Below are positions 10,561 through 19,047 of a DNA stretch of 64,000 bases, piece after piece. Positions within the stretch are counted from its first letter, which is position 1, and the number at the start of each line of letters is the position of its first letter. Origin of the DNA: Prochlorococcus marinus str. MIT 1013 (GTDB lineage: Bacteria; Cyanobacteriota; Cyanobacteriia; PCC-6307; Cyanobiaceae); contig NZ_CP114778.1 in the NCBI RefSeq assembly GCF_027359395.1, positions 1,240,001 to 1,304,000 of the forward strand, written 5' to 3'. Made by a program: the position numbers and the translations under genes. The notes beneath the pieces were generated by a model. That model made no database searches and had not been told where the DNA came from. It worked only from the letters and a program-made list of their open reading frames with translations.

Positions 10561-11793
10561 AGACAAACAAAAACCCAAACTTATAAAATTCACTAATAAT
10601 GCCGTTCTTCCATAGCTCATAAAGGGTAATGGGATTCCTGTAACTGGACCTAGGCCAATAGTCATAAATATATTGACCATAATTTGAAAAATAAACATTG
10701 AAGCTATTCCAATAACTACTAACGCTTCAAAATCAGTACGCGCCTCAAGGGCTATTTTTATTAATCGAAAAATTAGAATAAAAAATAAAAATATGACCAA
10801 TAAACTACCCAAAAAACCTGTTTCTTCGCCAAGAGCACTAAAAATAAAATCAGTATGTTGTTCTGGTATGAATTTTAATTTAGTTAATTGACCTTGCATT
10901 AAACCTGTGCCAATCAATCCTCCCGAACCGATACCTATTTTACTTTGAAGCATGTGATATCCACCACCTAAAGGATCTTGGCTGGGATCAAGAAAAATAA
11001 TTAATCGATCTCTTTGATAATCTCTTAAAACTGTTTCCCAAAACCAAGGCGTTAGTTTTGCTATTAACGAATGAAAAATGATAACTAATAATGTTAATAT
11101 TTTCCTATTTGGCAAAGATTTATAAGATAAAAAACCAATTATTGGAATCCAAATGAAAAGTCCAATTGGATACAAATATGCTAGTAATCCTGTAACTAAA
11201 GTAGCCAAAATAATAAATGCCCACTCATATGGCATCCCTGACCAATACAACATCCCCAGAAGTATTGCTCCAAAAACAAGAGATGTTCCAAGATCAGGTT
11301 GTATAAAGACCAAAAGCCAAGGCAAACAAGACACTAATAAGGGTTTTATTAAGTGTGATAATTTAGAAAATCTTTTTCGATCTAAAATAGACGCCAAAAC
11401 TAGTATCAAAGTTATTTTTGCAAACTCAGATGGTTGAATATAAAAACCTGCAAAGCTGAACCATCTTTGTGCTCCTAGAGCAGAAGTTCCACTAAAATTT
11501 ACATATAAAAGTGTTAAAATAGCTATAATATATATTGGAAAAATATATTTTCGTAAATTTTGCAAGGGAAATTGAGCTAAGAAATAAACAATTAAAGAAC
11601 CTATATAGGCAATAATTGCATGTTGATACCAATCTGTAATTCCAAGATTTCTTTGAGTACTTGCAATTAAGAAACAAGATAAATGTACTAAAATAAGGGG
11701 TACGATCCAAATTATTAAATCTACATCTTTCCAAAATTTTTTATTTCTAATTATTTTAAAAGTAGGTATTTTATTGCGACCAAAACCCATCAT
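10522..11793 (-). CDS. rodA: Rod shape-determining peptidoglycan glycosyltransferase RodA
   Basis: RodA is a SEDS-family polytopic membrane protein that polymerises glycan strands for sidewall growth with a class B PBP and MreBCD. The 423-residue sequence is mostly hydrophobic, with about ten membrane segments. It contains the SEDS signatures QPSEFAKITLIL, LIFIQPDLGTSL-like VFIQPDLGTSLVFG, RDYQRDRLIIFLDP, EQHTDFIFSALGEETGF and the C-terminal GIPLPFMSYGRTALL. The RDYQRDR and HTDFIFSALGEE motifs favour RodA over FtsW. The start is ATG 11793 (a second ATG follows directly), nine bases after the mrp stop, so the two are probably co-transcribed. Confidence 0.93.
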   Translation of the reverse strand: MMGFGRNKIPTFKIIRNKKFWKDVDLIIWIVPLILVHLSCFLIASTQRNLGITDWYQHAIIAYIGSLIVYFLAQFPLQNLRKYIFPIYIIAILTLLYVNFSGTSALGAQRWFSFAGFYIQPSEFAKITLILVLASILDRKRFSKLSHLIKPLLVSCLPWLLVFIQPDLGTSLVFGAILLGMLYWSGMPYEWAFIILATLVTGLLAYLYPIGLFIWIPIIGFLSYKSLPNRKILTLLVIIFHSLIAKLTPWFWETVLRDYQRDRLIIFLDPSQDPLGGGYHMLQSKIGIGSGGLIGTGLMQGQLTKLKFIPEQHTDFIFSALGEETGFLGSLLVIFLFFILIFRLIKIALEARTDFEALVVIGIASMFIFQIMVNIFMTIGLGPVTGIPLPFMSYGRTALLVNFISLGFCLSVSRRGQSIRKNL

Positions 11794-11802
11794 TAGTTTA
11801 AA

Positions 11803-12888
11803 TCACTGTTTAACAGATAATGCATTACATAAAGTTCCAGCAAGTTCTAAAAATACTTTTGCTGTTATGGAATCTCGAGATGTATAAACCACCGGTAGAT
11901 CGTTACCTGTACCAGAAAAAGTATCTGACTCTATTGGTATCTGAGAAAGTAAAGGGACATTATTCTCTTTAGCTAATTGATTACCTCCTCCTGAGCCAAA
12001 AATCTCATATGACTTTTGTGGTTGATCTGGAGGAATAAAATAAGTCATATTTTCGATCACTCCGAGTACAGGAATATTCAGTTGTTTAAACATGGCCAAA
12101 CCCCTTCTTGAGTCTTGAAGCGATACATTTTGTGGAGTTGTGACTATTATCACACCTGCCATAGGAACTGCTTGAGCCAAAGAAAGTTGAGCATCTCCGG
12201 TTCCTGGTGGAAGATCTACTATTAAAAAATCACGCTCACCCCAAGAAGCTTGATATAAAAATTGTCGAATGATTCCATTAAGCATTGGGCCACGCCAAAT
12301 TACTGGCTGATTTTGATCAATTAATAATCCCATTGAAACCATCCCGATCCCACATGTTTCAATTGGAATAATCTTTTGTTCTGCACCCGTACCACTCACT
12401 TCAGGAGTTATTTCGCTAACACCGAGCATATAGGGCGTATTTGGTCCATAGATATCAGCATCAAGCAAACCAACCTTGAAACCCTTTTGACTAAGGGCAC
12501 AAGCTAAATTCACGGCAACAGTACTTTTACCGACACCACCTTTACCGCTACTTATAGCAATAACATTTTTCACTTTTGGTATTGGAGTTAATCCCTGAGA
12601 TTGACCACCATGACCTGCTTGACCAATAGGAGACTCCTCAGATGAAGATGAATCACCTATCTCAATTTGTACATCTTCTATATCTTCCAATGACTTAATG
12701 CTTTCCCTAATATCATTTGCTATTTGACTTCTTTGAGCTAACGCAAAATTAGGGAGAGACAGTCTTACAACAATTTTAGGGGGCTTTACTGAAACTATTT
12801 CCAGCCATCCAAGTTCAACAATAGATCGTTTACTTCCGACATCTTTGACTGAATTAAACGCTTTTAAAACCTTCTCGTTGGTTTTCAT
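11803..12888 (-). CDS. mrp: Mrp/NBP35-type Fe-S cluster carrier ATPase
   Basis: Mrp-type proteins bind and hand over iron-sulfur clusters in an ATP-dependent way. An N-terminal MIP18/DUF59-like domain (residues 5-80) is joined by a Gly/Ser linker to a deviant Walker A P-loop ATPase (SSGKGGVGKSTVAVN near 113, DADIYGPNTP near 143, VDLPPGTGDAQLS near 224). The CxxC pair that bridges the cluster in many homologues would fall at 286-289, but here reads PPDQ in TYFIPPDQP. This may be a lineage trait shared with other cyanobacteria and with the chloroplast relative HCF101. It is the first gene of an mrp-rodA pair and is divergent from hemF. Confidence 0.9.
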   Translation of the reverse strand: MKTNEKVLKAFNSVKDVGSKRSIVELGWLEIVSVKPPKIVVRLSLPNFALAQRSQIANDIRESIKSLEDIEDVQIEIGDSSSSEESPIGQAGHGGQSQGLTPIPKVKNVIAISSGKGGVGKSTVAVNLACALSQKGFKVGLLDADIYGPNTPYMLGVSEITPEVSGTGAEQKIIPIETCGIGMVSMGLLIDQNQPVIWRGPMLNGIIRQFLYQASWGERDFLIVDLPPGTGDAQLSLAQAVPMAGVIIVTTPQNVSLQDSRRGLAMFKQLNIPVLGVIENMTYFIPPDQPQKSYEIFGSGGGNQLAKENNVPLLSQIPIESDTFSGTGNDLPVVYTSRDSITAKVFLELAGTLCNALSVKQ

Positions 12889-13068
12889 TCTTAATTTCTA
12901 TTACATTCGATGATAGTAAAAAAATCGACAGATTTTCCACATCACTATCCAATGATATTGCCTTTAGTAATAAGTAAAAAATATTTGCAATACAAACTTT
13001 TCCAATATTGGTGTGAAATTTGCATCATTTGAAAGTATTTTTTTAGAGAAAGCAAAATACAGTTAATT

Positions 13069-14115
13069 TTGTCCTCCTTACAATATCAAGCCAATTTACC
13101 GGCCAAAAACTCAAGAGATCGAGCCAAAAAGCTTGTTTTAGGTCTTCAAGATGAAATTTGTAGTGGCTTGGAGACTATCGATGGAGAAGGCAAATTCCTA
13201 GAAGAATCTTGGGAGAGACCAGAGGGTGGTGGTGGACGCTCAAGAGTATTGAAAAATGGAAAAATCTTTGAACAGGGAGGGGTGAATTTTTCTGAAGTAC
13301 ATGGCAATGAACTTCCACCCTCTATCATTAGCCAAAGACCAGAAGCAAAAGGTCACTCTTGGTTTGCGACTGGAACCTCAATGGTTCTTCACCCCAAAAG
13401 TCCCTACATACCAACTGTTCATCTTAACTACAGATATTTCGAAGCAGGTCCTGTTTGGTGGTTTGGGGGAGGGGCTGATTTAACCCCTTTCTATCCATAT
13501 CTATCTGACACGCGTCACTTTCACTCATGCCATAAAGCTGCATGTGACACAATCAATAAAGATCTTCATAAGGTTTTCAAACCTTGGTGTGACGAATATT
13601 TCTTTCTAAAACATCGAAATGAGACAAGAGGAGTTGGAGGTATTTTTTATGACTATCAAGATGGATCCGGCTTGCTCTATAAAGGACAAAATGCCAATGG
13701 GAAGGCCTCTAACATCTCAAAAGAGCTAGGGAACTATTCTTTGAATTGGGAAAATCTTTTTTCACTTGCCAAAGCATGCGGGCAGGCATTTCTGCCCTCC
13801 TATGAGCCAATAATAAAAAAGCGCAAAGATCAAACCTTTTCAACAAAAGAAAGAGACTTTCAACTTTATAGGCGCGGTAGATATGCTGAGTTCAATTTGG
13901 TATGGGATAGAGGCACCATTTTTGGATTACAAACGAATGGAAGAACGGAGTCAATATTGATGTCATTACCGCCCTTGGCACGATGGGAGTATGGATACAA
14001 ACCAGAAGAAGATTCACGAGAGGCGCTTTTAACAGATTTATTTACTAAGCCTCAAGATTGGTTTACAGATAAATCTCTGGAAGAGAGGTGTTTACCTTAT
14101 CAAGCATTGGATTAA
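13069..14115 (+). CDS. hemF: Oxygen-dependent coproporphyrinogen III oxidase
   Basis: HemF carries out the oxidative decarboxylation of coproporphyrinogen III to protoporphyrinogen IX in heme and chlorophyll synthesis. The 348-residue protein has all the expected blocks: [66 protein letters not shown], and [17 protein letters not shown] near the end. The frame opens at TTG 13069; no ATG is placed to replace it, so a UUG start is inferred. It shares a 180-bp A+T-rich divergent promoter region with mrp. Confidence 0.96.
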   Translation: MSSLQYQANLPAKNSRDRAKKLVLGLQDEICSGLETIDGEGKFLEESWERPEGGGGRSRVLKNGKIFEQGGVNFSEVHGNELPPSIISQRPEAKGHSWFATGTSMVLHPKSPYIPTVHLNYRYFEAGPVWWFGGGADLTPFYPYLSDTRHFHSCHKAACDTINKDLHKVFKPWCDEYFFLKHRNETRGVGGIFYDYQDGSGLLYKGQNANGKASNISKELGNYSLNWENLFSLAKACGQAFLPSYEPIIKKRKDQTFSTKERDFQLYRRGRYAEFNLVWDRGTIFGLQTNGRTESILMSLPPLARWEYGYKPEEDSREALLTDLFTKPQDWFTDKSLEERCLPYQALD

Positions 14116-14126
14116 ATACTGCACTT

Positions 14127-14879
14127 CTAGATAATTCCATTTAAAAAAGCCTGAACTATTTCATTTGAAATGAGCTCTATTGTTTTTTTCCTGGTTTTGA
14201 AATTTCTGAGATTTTTTTCTAACAAACCCTCTAATTTCCCAATTTCAAGAATCCTTATTTGCCTCCTTGGAGCACCTAAACCTCCTCTAAATAAAACAGG
14301 AAACCGTCCAAATGTTCTTGCGATTGACTCGTCTATTTTGTTTGGCGTCTCAGAAAAAGGAGGTATCAAGCCTGAACCCACTCCATACTGGCCATATGCA
14401 TCAAAATGAATCTCAATCACATAGCCACCACGTTTGGCGAATCTCCTACCTACTGACCAATTCGTTCTTGGATCATTAGCATCATCTATATTTCTTATCC
14501 CTGGGTCATAAGATCTAATATTTAAACCTTTCTTTTTGCCCAGTTTAACAATTGATTCTTGTAGTTTTAAATTCCAAAAAAGTTCATCACTAATTCCAGG
14601 ATGCATTGGATTCAAACCAAACTTATCAACAGCTTCACCAGGTGTGCCAGCCCCAGCAAATCCCTGAGAATCTGCATGGCCAGCTAATATTAAAATAGGG
14701 ATATTTTTATCTACATTTCTACTCCCAACCCAGTTTGCAGGAAGACTTGAAACTTCGCCTATGATTAGTTCAAAGTCTTCAGTGAAACTAAAATTCCTAG
14801 TGTAATAAAGTTGAGAAACAGAATAAAAAGTAATTAAAAATACTATTAATTTTAAACTATTTAATACTTTATTTATCAC
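14127..14879 (-). CDS. Membrane-anchored amidase_3-like protein
   Basis: The 250-residue protein starts (GTG 14879) with one hydrophobic anchor at about residues 6-24, then a soluble domain facing the periplasm. That domain resembles zinc N-acetylmuramoyl-L-alanine amidases of the Amidase_3 fold. LILAGHADSQG supplies the first His; an E in ELFWNLKLQESIVKLGKKKG precedes a helix and the NIRSYDPG strand; VIEIHFDAYG supplies the second His. The family would cleave peptide stems from peptidoglycan. The match is by motif order rather than close similarity, so activity is unproven. It follows the CCB-like gene by 12 bp on the same strand and converges on hemF. Confidence 0.55.
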   Translation of the reverse strand: MINKVLNSLKLIVFLITFYSVSQLYYTRNFSFTEDFELIIGEVSSLPANWVGSRNVDKNIPILILAGHADSQGFAGAGTPGEAVDKFGLNPMHPGISDELFWNLKLQESIVKLGKKKGLNIRSYDPGIRNIDDANDPRTNWSVGRRFAKRGGYVIEIHFDAYGQYGVGSGLIPPFSETPNKIDESIARTFGRFPVLFRGGLGAPRRQIRILEIGKLEGLLEKNLRNFKTRKKTIELISNEIVQAFLNGII

Positions 14880-14891
14880 TGCAAATACTAA

Positions 14892-15449
14892 TTAAATAGG
14901 AGAAGAAAGTAGAGAGTTTTCACTACTAAGCTCAAGACTTTCAGATAATTCCAACTGAATTGCTATTAGCTCATCACGATGAGCTTTGATTCGTAAAATA
15001 CTGATGTCAGATAAATCTGAACTTAATAGCTTAACTTCTAATGATTCCTCTCGTTTAGATTTAATACGATAAATGATTCCGGCCAGAGGTGCACCAATTG
15101 CAGCCAGTAGTAAAGGCCACCAACTCAAAGAAGGATAAAGCTGAATCAGAACCAGACCCAAACAGGCTGAGCCCACTCCTCCGAGGCAAGATAAAAAGAT
15201 AACCAAAAAAGTACTAGAAGCAACATTGCCATTAAAGATCAACAATTTCTCTTCAACATTACCTCCATTTCTTTTCCAACCACGTTCTTCTAACCAAAAA
15301 CTAATACCTTTCAAAACCTCCAGAGGAGGCAAAGGAGACTGAACATCTACAACTGTTGTGCGGTCCTTACTCGCTGCTCGCAGAAAAAACCCCAAACCTA
15401 TCGCCAATAGGATAGTGAGAAATAAAGTTGAGGAGAATGCAGATTGCAT
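14892..15449 (-). CDS. CCB2/CCB4-like cofactor assembly membrane protein
   Basis: This 185-residue protein has an N-terminal hydrophobic segment (about 5-23), a soluble stretch with GISFWLEERGWKRNGG, and a hairpin of two membrane segments at about 75-125, then a soluble acidic tail. Size and layout match the cyanobacterial/plastid family annotated as 'cofactor assembly of complex C subunit B' (DUF2930). Plastid members act in attaching heme c(i) to cytochrome b6 of the b6f complex. The function in this organism is inferred from family membership, which I judge likely but not certain. It is upstream of, and probably co-transcribed with, the amidase-like gene. Confidence 0.5.
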   Translation of the reverse strand: MQSAFSSTLFLTILLAIGLGFFLRAASKDRTTVVDVQSPLPPLEVLKGISFWLEERGWKRNGGNVEEKLLIFNGNVASSTFLVIFLSCLGGVGSACLGLVLIQLYPSLSWWPLLLAAIGAPLAGIIYRIKSKREESLEVKLLSSDLSDISILRIKAHRDELIAIQLELSESLELSSENSLLSSPI

Positions 15450-15634
15450 CTCAAAAATACGACCTCTTTTATTTTAATTGTTCTGTATGACATAGCTACA
15501 AAAGTGAGCTAAATAAATTAAAAAATATTTGAAAAGATAAAATCGTTGAATTTACTAAATATTTTTCATCATTCAGGTATTACAATTGCATCATACAGAA
15601 ATTACTGATGAATTAAATTCTCATTAAATTTGTT

Positions 15635-16279
15635 ATGCCAAAAAAACTTGATGAACCTTCGACTTTCAAGATCTTTGATAAAGACATAGATAATGAAACT
15701 GAAATTGCTTTAAGTTCATCTATAGCTTTAGCGGTTGATACTGAAGCCATGGGATTAATTCATGGCAGAGACAGGCTATGTTTAATACAAATATGTGATG
15801 CATTTGATAATGTTATTTGTATTCGTATAGAACGAAATCAACATTCAGCACCTCACTTAAAATCTATTCTTGAGAGAAAAACAATTGAAAAAGTCTTTCA
15901 TTTTGCAAGATTTGATGTAGCTGCCTTAGCAAGTAATCTAAATATTGAAGTTAATCCAATTTTTTGTACAAAAATAGCAAGCAAAATAGGTAGAACTTAC
16001 AGTCCAAGGCATGGATTGAAAGAAGTAGTTATGGAAACTGTTGGAGTGGAGTTAGACAAACAAGCTCAAAGTAGTGACTGGGGAAAAGTTGGTGATTTAA
16101 CTCAAAAACAACTTATCTATGCGGCTAATGATGTTAGATATTTACTAGGAGCAAAACACAAACTGGAAGAGATGTTGAAACGTGAAGAAAGATGGGAATT
16201 AGCCAAAAAATGTTTCCAATGCGTACCAATTTTGTCCGAGCTTGATAGAAGAAGATTTACAAATATTTTTGATCATTAA
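15635..16279 (+). CDS. rnd: RNase D-like 3'-5' exonuclease
   Basis: The 214-residue protein is a single DEDD-type exonuclease domain. Exo I is LAVDTEAMGL (Asp and Glu), Exo II lies in HFARFDVAALA, and Exo III is YAANDVRYLL with the Y-x3-D signature of the DEDDy group. The HRDC domains of E. coli RNase D are absent, which is usual for the short cyanobacterial proteins. It probably trims 3' ends of tRNA or other small RNAs. The start is ATG 15635. A 10-bp inverted repeat pair lies in the upstream region. Confidence 0.85.
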   Translation: MPKKLDEPSTFKIFDKDIDNETEIALSSSIALAVDTEAMGLIHGRDRLCLIQICDAFDNVICIRIERNQHSAPHLKSILERKTIEKVFHFARFDVAALASNLNIEVNPIFCTKIASKIGRTYSPRHGLKEVVMETVGVELDKQAQSSDWGKVGDLTQKQLIYAANDVRYLLGAKHKLEEMLKREERWELAKKCFQCVPILSELDRRRFTNIFDH

Positions 16280-16300
16280 TTTTTTTAATCTAAAGATCTA

Positions 16301-16570
16301 TTAATCCTCAAGCATAAAATTCTCCTCTTCTTTTAGAGCCTTTAATAATTTATCAAATGATTCAGTTGTCGATAGACCTTGCTGTTTATCCTCATTTAAA
16401 CTTTGCTCAAGAATCTTTTGAGCAATTTCTTTTCTTGATTGCAAATCTTTTTTCCCTTCTTTAGCTGCAGCAACCTCTACTTTTCGTCGAGCGGCTGCGA
16501 TACTTATACTTAAAGAAGATGCTAGCTGAGCACAAATTTTAAGATAATGATGATCTTCAATAAGTGGCAT
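16301..16570 (-). CDS. Conserved hypothetical helical protein
   Basis: This is an 89-residue acidic, almost wholly helical protein with no signal or membrane segment. An Ala-rich stretch (SISIAAARRKVEVAAAKEG) is followed by a charged helix and an acidic tail. I do not recognise the family. It begins at ATG 16570, ends 21 bp from the convergent rnd gene, and the next gene on the same strand (the LpxB-related gene) starts downstream of it in genomic position but is transcribed towards it, so the two could share a transcript. Confidence 0.6.
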   Translation of the reverse strand: MPLIEDHHYLKICAQLASSLSISIAAARRKVEVAAAKEGKKDLQSRKEIAQKILEQSLNEDKQQGLSTTESFDKLLKALKEEENFMLED

Positions 16571-16627
16571 ATGCAGAAGCTTGAATAGAAAGTCTTTATA
16601 AAAAATCTTCCACTAGATTACACCGCA

Positions 16628-17848
16628 CTATAAACCCTCAGACAAGTGAGTCAAAATACTAAGGGCTATAGCATGACTTCCACCCTCGGGACCCATTCTT
16701 TTAGCCCCTCTGATCCCAATAACCTCTCTATCAAAATCAGAATTCAGTAAAAACTCCACTAGTTTTGCAAGAGTTTGAGAACCCTTAGCAATAACTACCG
16801 CACCTCCTAATAAACGACTTTGACGCTTAGCAAAATTGAAATTAAATTGATGACCTTTTCCTGGCAAGGACACGCATGGAATACCTAAACCTACTAATTG
16901 TTCTGTAGCTGTACCTGCATTAGCCACTCCTACTTCTCCCCACTTAGCCCAACAAGAAAAATTATTAAAGCCAATCAATATAAGTAATGAGTCTTTTTTC
17001 CATGTTTCCGAAATCCCATTTTCACCTGTTGATTGATAAGTAGGTTTAAAACCTGAGTCAATTAATATCAATTCTATTTTTTTTCTCATTAAAGAAGAAC
17101 TTAAAGGCACAAATACTGCAATGGAAGAAGAAATTTGAATAAGCTGAATTGCAATTAAAAGTTTTTTAAAATTCTGGTACGCTTCAGGCAAACGACTTCC
17201 ACATAACAAAATCAAACGTCTATGTTTTTTAAAGTCATTAGGACATTCTCTATTAGAAATTCCATCCATCATTGGATTTCCCGGCGATAGCGCCTTTACT
17301 CCATGATTTCTCAAACCTCTAGCAGTGATTTTGTCTCTTACTGCAACCATCCTGCAACGACTAGATCGCATCAACCAATATTCCCATGGATCCCACTCAG
17401 TTCCTTTCAATCGATGGTAACAATCACTCAATGCGGATCTTGGCCCACTCGCCCATGTGTAATCACTTTTAGGAGTGCCAATAAAACAATAATTCGCCCC
17501 ACTAGCCCATGCAAAAAGAAGAGGTAATAAATCTCCAACTGCAACGATAATTGTTCCTTTTTTAGCTGATCTATATATCAAAGTCCATTGCCTCCAGAGA
17601 CTTTTTAATAATCCAGCTTTTAAATCTAAAACCAAACCACTAAAACTCTGATTACTAAATCCTCCGCTTGGCAAAAATGTGGAGGGACCAATCTTGGCAA
17701 GCCAGCCATCTTTTACAAGCTTGGAAAACGTCTTCCCATCTCCAACCATCGGGAGAACTTCTTGGGAAATATCTGGATTAATTTCATGCAGAGCTTCTAT
17801 AACCCTGCAAGCAATCGTGTCTTCTCCATGACCATTACAAAGAAACAA
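16628..17848 (-). CDS. Lipid-A-disaccharide synthase-related protein
   Basis: About 406 residues matching the cyanobacterial family of LpxB-related glycosyltransferase-like proteins (GT-B fold). The N-terminal CNGHGEDTIACRVIEAL, the central AVGDLLPLLFAW and YCFIGTPKSDYTW, and the C-terminal NAGTATEQLVGLGIPCVSLPG are characteristic. The reaction is unknown; it is not LpxB itself. The open frame runs back through the tRNA-Cys gene, but that part (APRFELGIKDLQSS) is only the antisense reading of the tRNA. The best start is TTG 17848; ATC or ATT codons slightly upstream are alternatives because the first strand would otherwise be short. There is no ATG between the tRNA and the domain. Confidence 0.8.
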   Translation of the reverse strand: MFLCNGHGEDTIACRVIEALHEINPDISQEVLPMVGDGKTFSKLVKDGWLAKIGPSTFLPSGGFSNQSFSGLVLDLKAGLLKSLWRQWTLIYRSAKKGTIIVAVGDLLPLLFAWASGANYCFIGTPKSDYTWASGPRSALSDCYHRLKGTEWDPWEYWLMRSSRCRMVAVRDKITARGLRNHGVKALSPGNPMMDGISNRECPNDFKKHRRLILLCGSRLPEAYQNFKKLLIAIQLIQISSSIAVFVPLSSSLMRKKIELILIDSGFKPTYQSTGENGISETWKKDSLLILIGFNNFSCWAKWGEVGVANAGTATEQLVGLGIPCVSLPGKGHQFNFNFAKRQSRLLGGAVVIAKGSQTLAKLVEFLLNSDFDREVIGIRGAKRMGPEGGSHAIALSILTHLSEGL

Positions 17849-17905
17849 AAGGTTTTGTTCGGTTTGACTGATACGATTTGAATTGGAAATGAAAATTTCA
17901 TTTTT

Positions 17906-17976
17906 GGCGGCATGGCCAAGTGGTAAGGCAGAGGATTGCAAATCCTTTATCCCCAGTTCGAATCTGGGTGCCGCCT
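17906..17976 (+). tRNA. tRNA-Cys (anticodon GCA)
   Basis: A complete cloverleaf: acceptor stem GGCGGCA/TGCCGCC, D arm GCC...GGC, anticodon stem GAGGA/TCCTT with loop TTGCAAA, and T arm CCAG-TTCGAATC-TGGG. The anticodon GCA reads Cys codons. No CCA is encoded. It is transcribed away from the LpxB-related gene, whose likely start lies 58 bp to its left. Confidence 0.96.
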
Positions 17977-18318
17977 TAATTATTTTTAGTTTAATTTTTC
18001 TGAGGAAACCCTCCAGCACAATGCTCAATGTGTAGCGAGTAGCAAGTTTCAAGAAGGTTCAGAAATTAATAAATTGATTTTGGTACTAGATCTAAAAGAT
18101 TGATCATATCTCTATTCTTACAGTTAGCCTTTAAAAGAACCACTATCGAAAAGCTTGTAGATAATCAAGATAACAAATATTTACATCTTATTTTCACTTC
18201 TTGATTGAATATTTTTTTCCGATGTTGTGAAGGTTTTTTTTCATTACAATTAAACAGAAGAATTCACATAGAAACATTATTCATGAATTAATATTAATCA
18301 TATTAAGCAATAAGAACA

Positions 18319-18750
18319 GTGTCTGATCAAATTGAATTCAGTTCTTTTTATAGATTATTAAATTCAATAAAGGAAGGTGAATCTGAACAAATATCTTTAC
18401 TCGATGAGAAAATTAATGAATTCAAAAATGGTACAAATTCAAAAAGTTTTCTTGATGAATTAGGATCTCTTTATCTCTCTATAGGAATAACAGAATTATA
18501 TAATTTCACGAATACTAAAAATCTCCAGGAAATTGGACTCATCGATAAAGAAGGATGGGAAACTTTATCTTCTACAAATCAACAAGAATTACCTGTATAC
18601 CTTGCAAATAAAATGATTGAGTACATTAAAGTAAATAAAAAAGTAAAGGAAATGTCTAACAAGTGGAATATCAAAGAAGGTGAAATCAGAAAACACATAA
18701 CAAAAATGGCAAGATATATAACTGAAGGGATTATTGATGTAATTGAATAA
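18319..18750 (+). CDS. Hypothetical protein, probably lineage-specific
   Basis: A 143-residue, very A+T-rich frame opening at GTG 18319. The product is soluble and helical, with an acidic first half and a basic segment, KWNIKEGEIRKHITKMARYI, near residues 115-135 that looks like a helix-turn-helix or the helical ratchet motif seen in some helicases. This resemblance is too weak to name a function. It lies alone, after about 340 bp with no clear gene following tRNA-Cys, and may be a lineage-specific accessory gene. Confidence 0.6.
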   Translation: MSDQIEFSSFYRLLNSIKEGESEQISLLDEKINEFKNGTNSKSFLDELGSLYLSIGITELYNFTNTKNLQEIGLIDKEGWETLSSTNQQELPVYLANKMIEYIKVNKKVKEMSNKWNIKEGEIRKHITKMARYITEGIIDVIE

Positions 18751-18817
18751 TATCAAATATGGGTTGATAATTTAAATTAAAAATGTATTATTTTACTCTC
18801 ATATCTAAATAGATAAA

Positions 18818-18997
18818 TTAATAATCATTATCTGCTACACAAATACCTAGACATCTTATACCGTTACTAGAAGTTCTTCCACAATGATTACATAGCACTT
18901 TTTCTGGCTGATCTTTACTTACATTATCTTTTTGATTTTGTTTATTACTGTGTTTTTTTTTTAAAGAAGAATCTTTAAAACTATTTAATTTATTCAT
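18818..18997 (-). CDS. Cys4 zinc-ribbon-like microprotein
   Basis: A 59-residue frame from ATG 18997 to TAA 18818. The first half is very basic and Lys/Asn-rich with a run of Lys; the second half holds CNHCGRTSSNGIRCLGIC, a C-x2-C-x8-C-x3-C arrangement likely to bind zinc, and ends in VADNDY. The clustering of four cysteines next to a hydrophilic tail and the good length of open frame argue for a real gene. It could be a small nucleic-acid or protein-binding factor; no function is assigned. Confidence 0.6.
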   Translation of the reverse strand: MNKLNSFKDSSLKKKHSNKQNQKDNVSKDQPEKVLCNHCGRTSSNGIRCLGICVADNDY

Positions 18998-19047
18998 GTA
19001 AGATAATGATATTAGTTTTCTTTATTTGAAATAACATCAATGAAGTC

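Noticed and set aside
17849-18052. N-terminal extension of the LpxB-related protein through the tRNA-Cys gene
   Set aside because: The sequence APRFELGIKDLQSSALPLGH is the antisense reading of a tRNA and is a well-known false extension; the conserved domain starts after it.
18053-18318. Short TTG-started plus-strand frame of about 33 codons after tRNA-Cys
   Set aside because: No ribosome site, no family match and no reason to favour it over chance in A+T-rich DNA.
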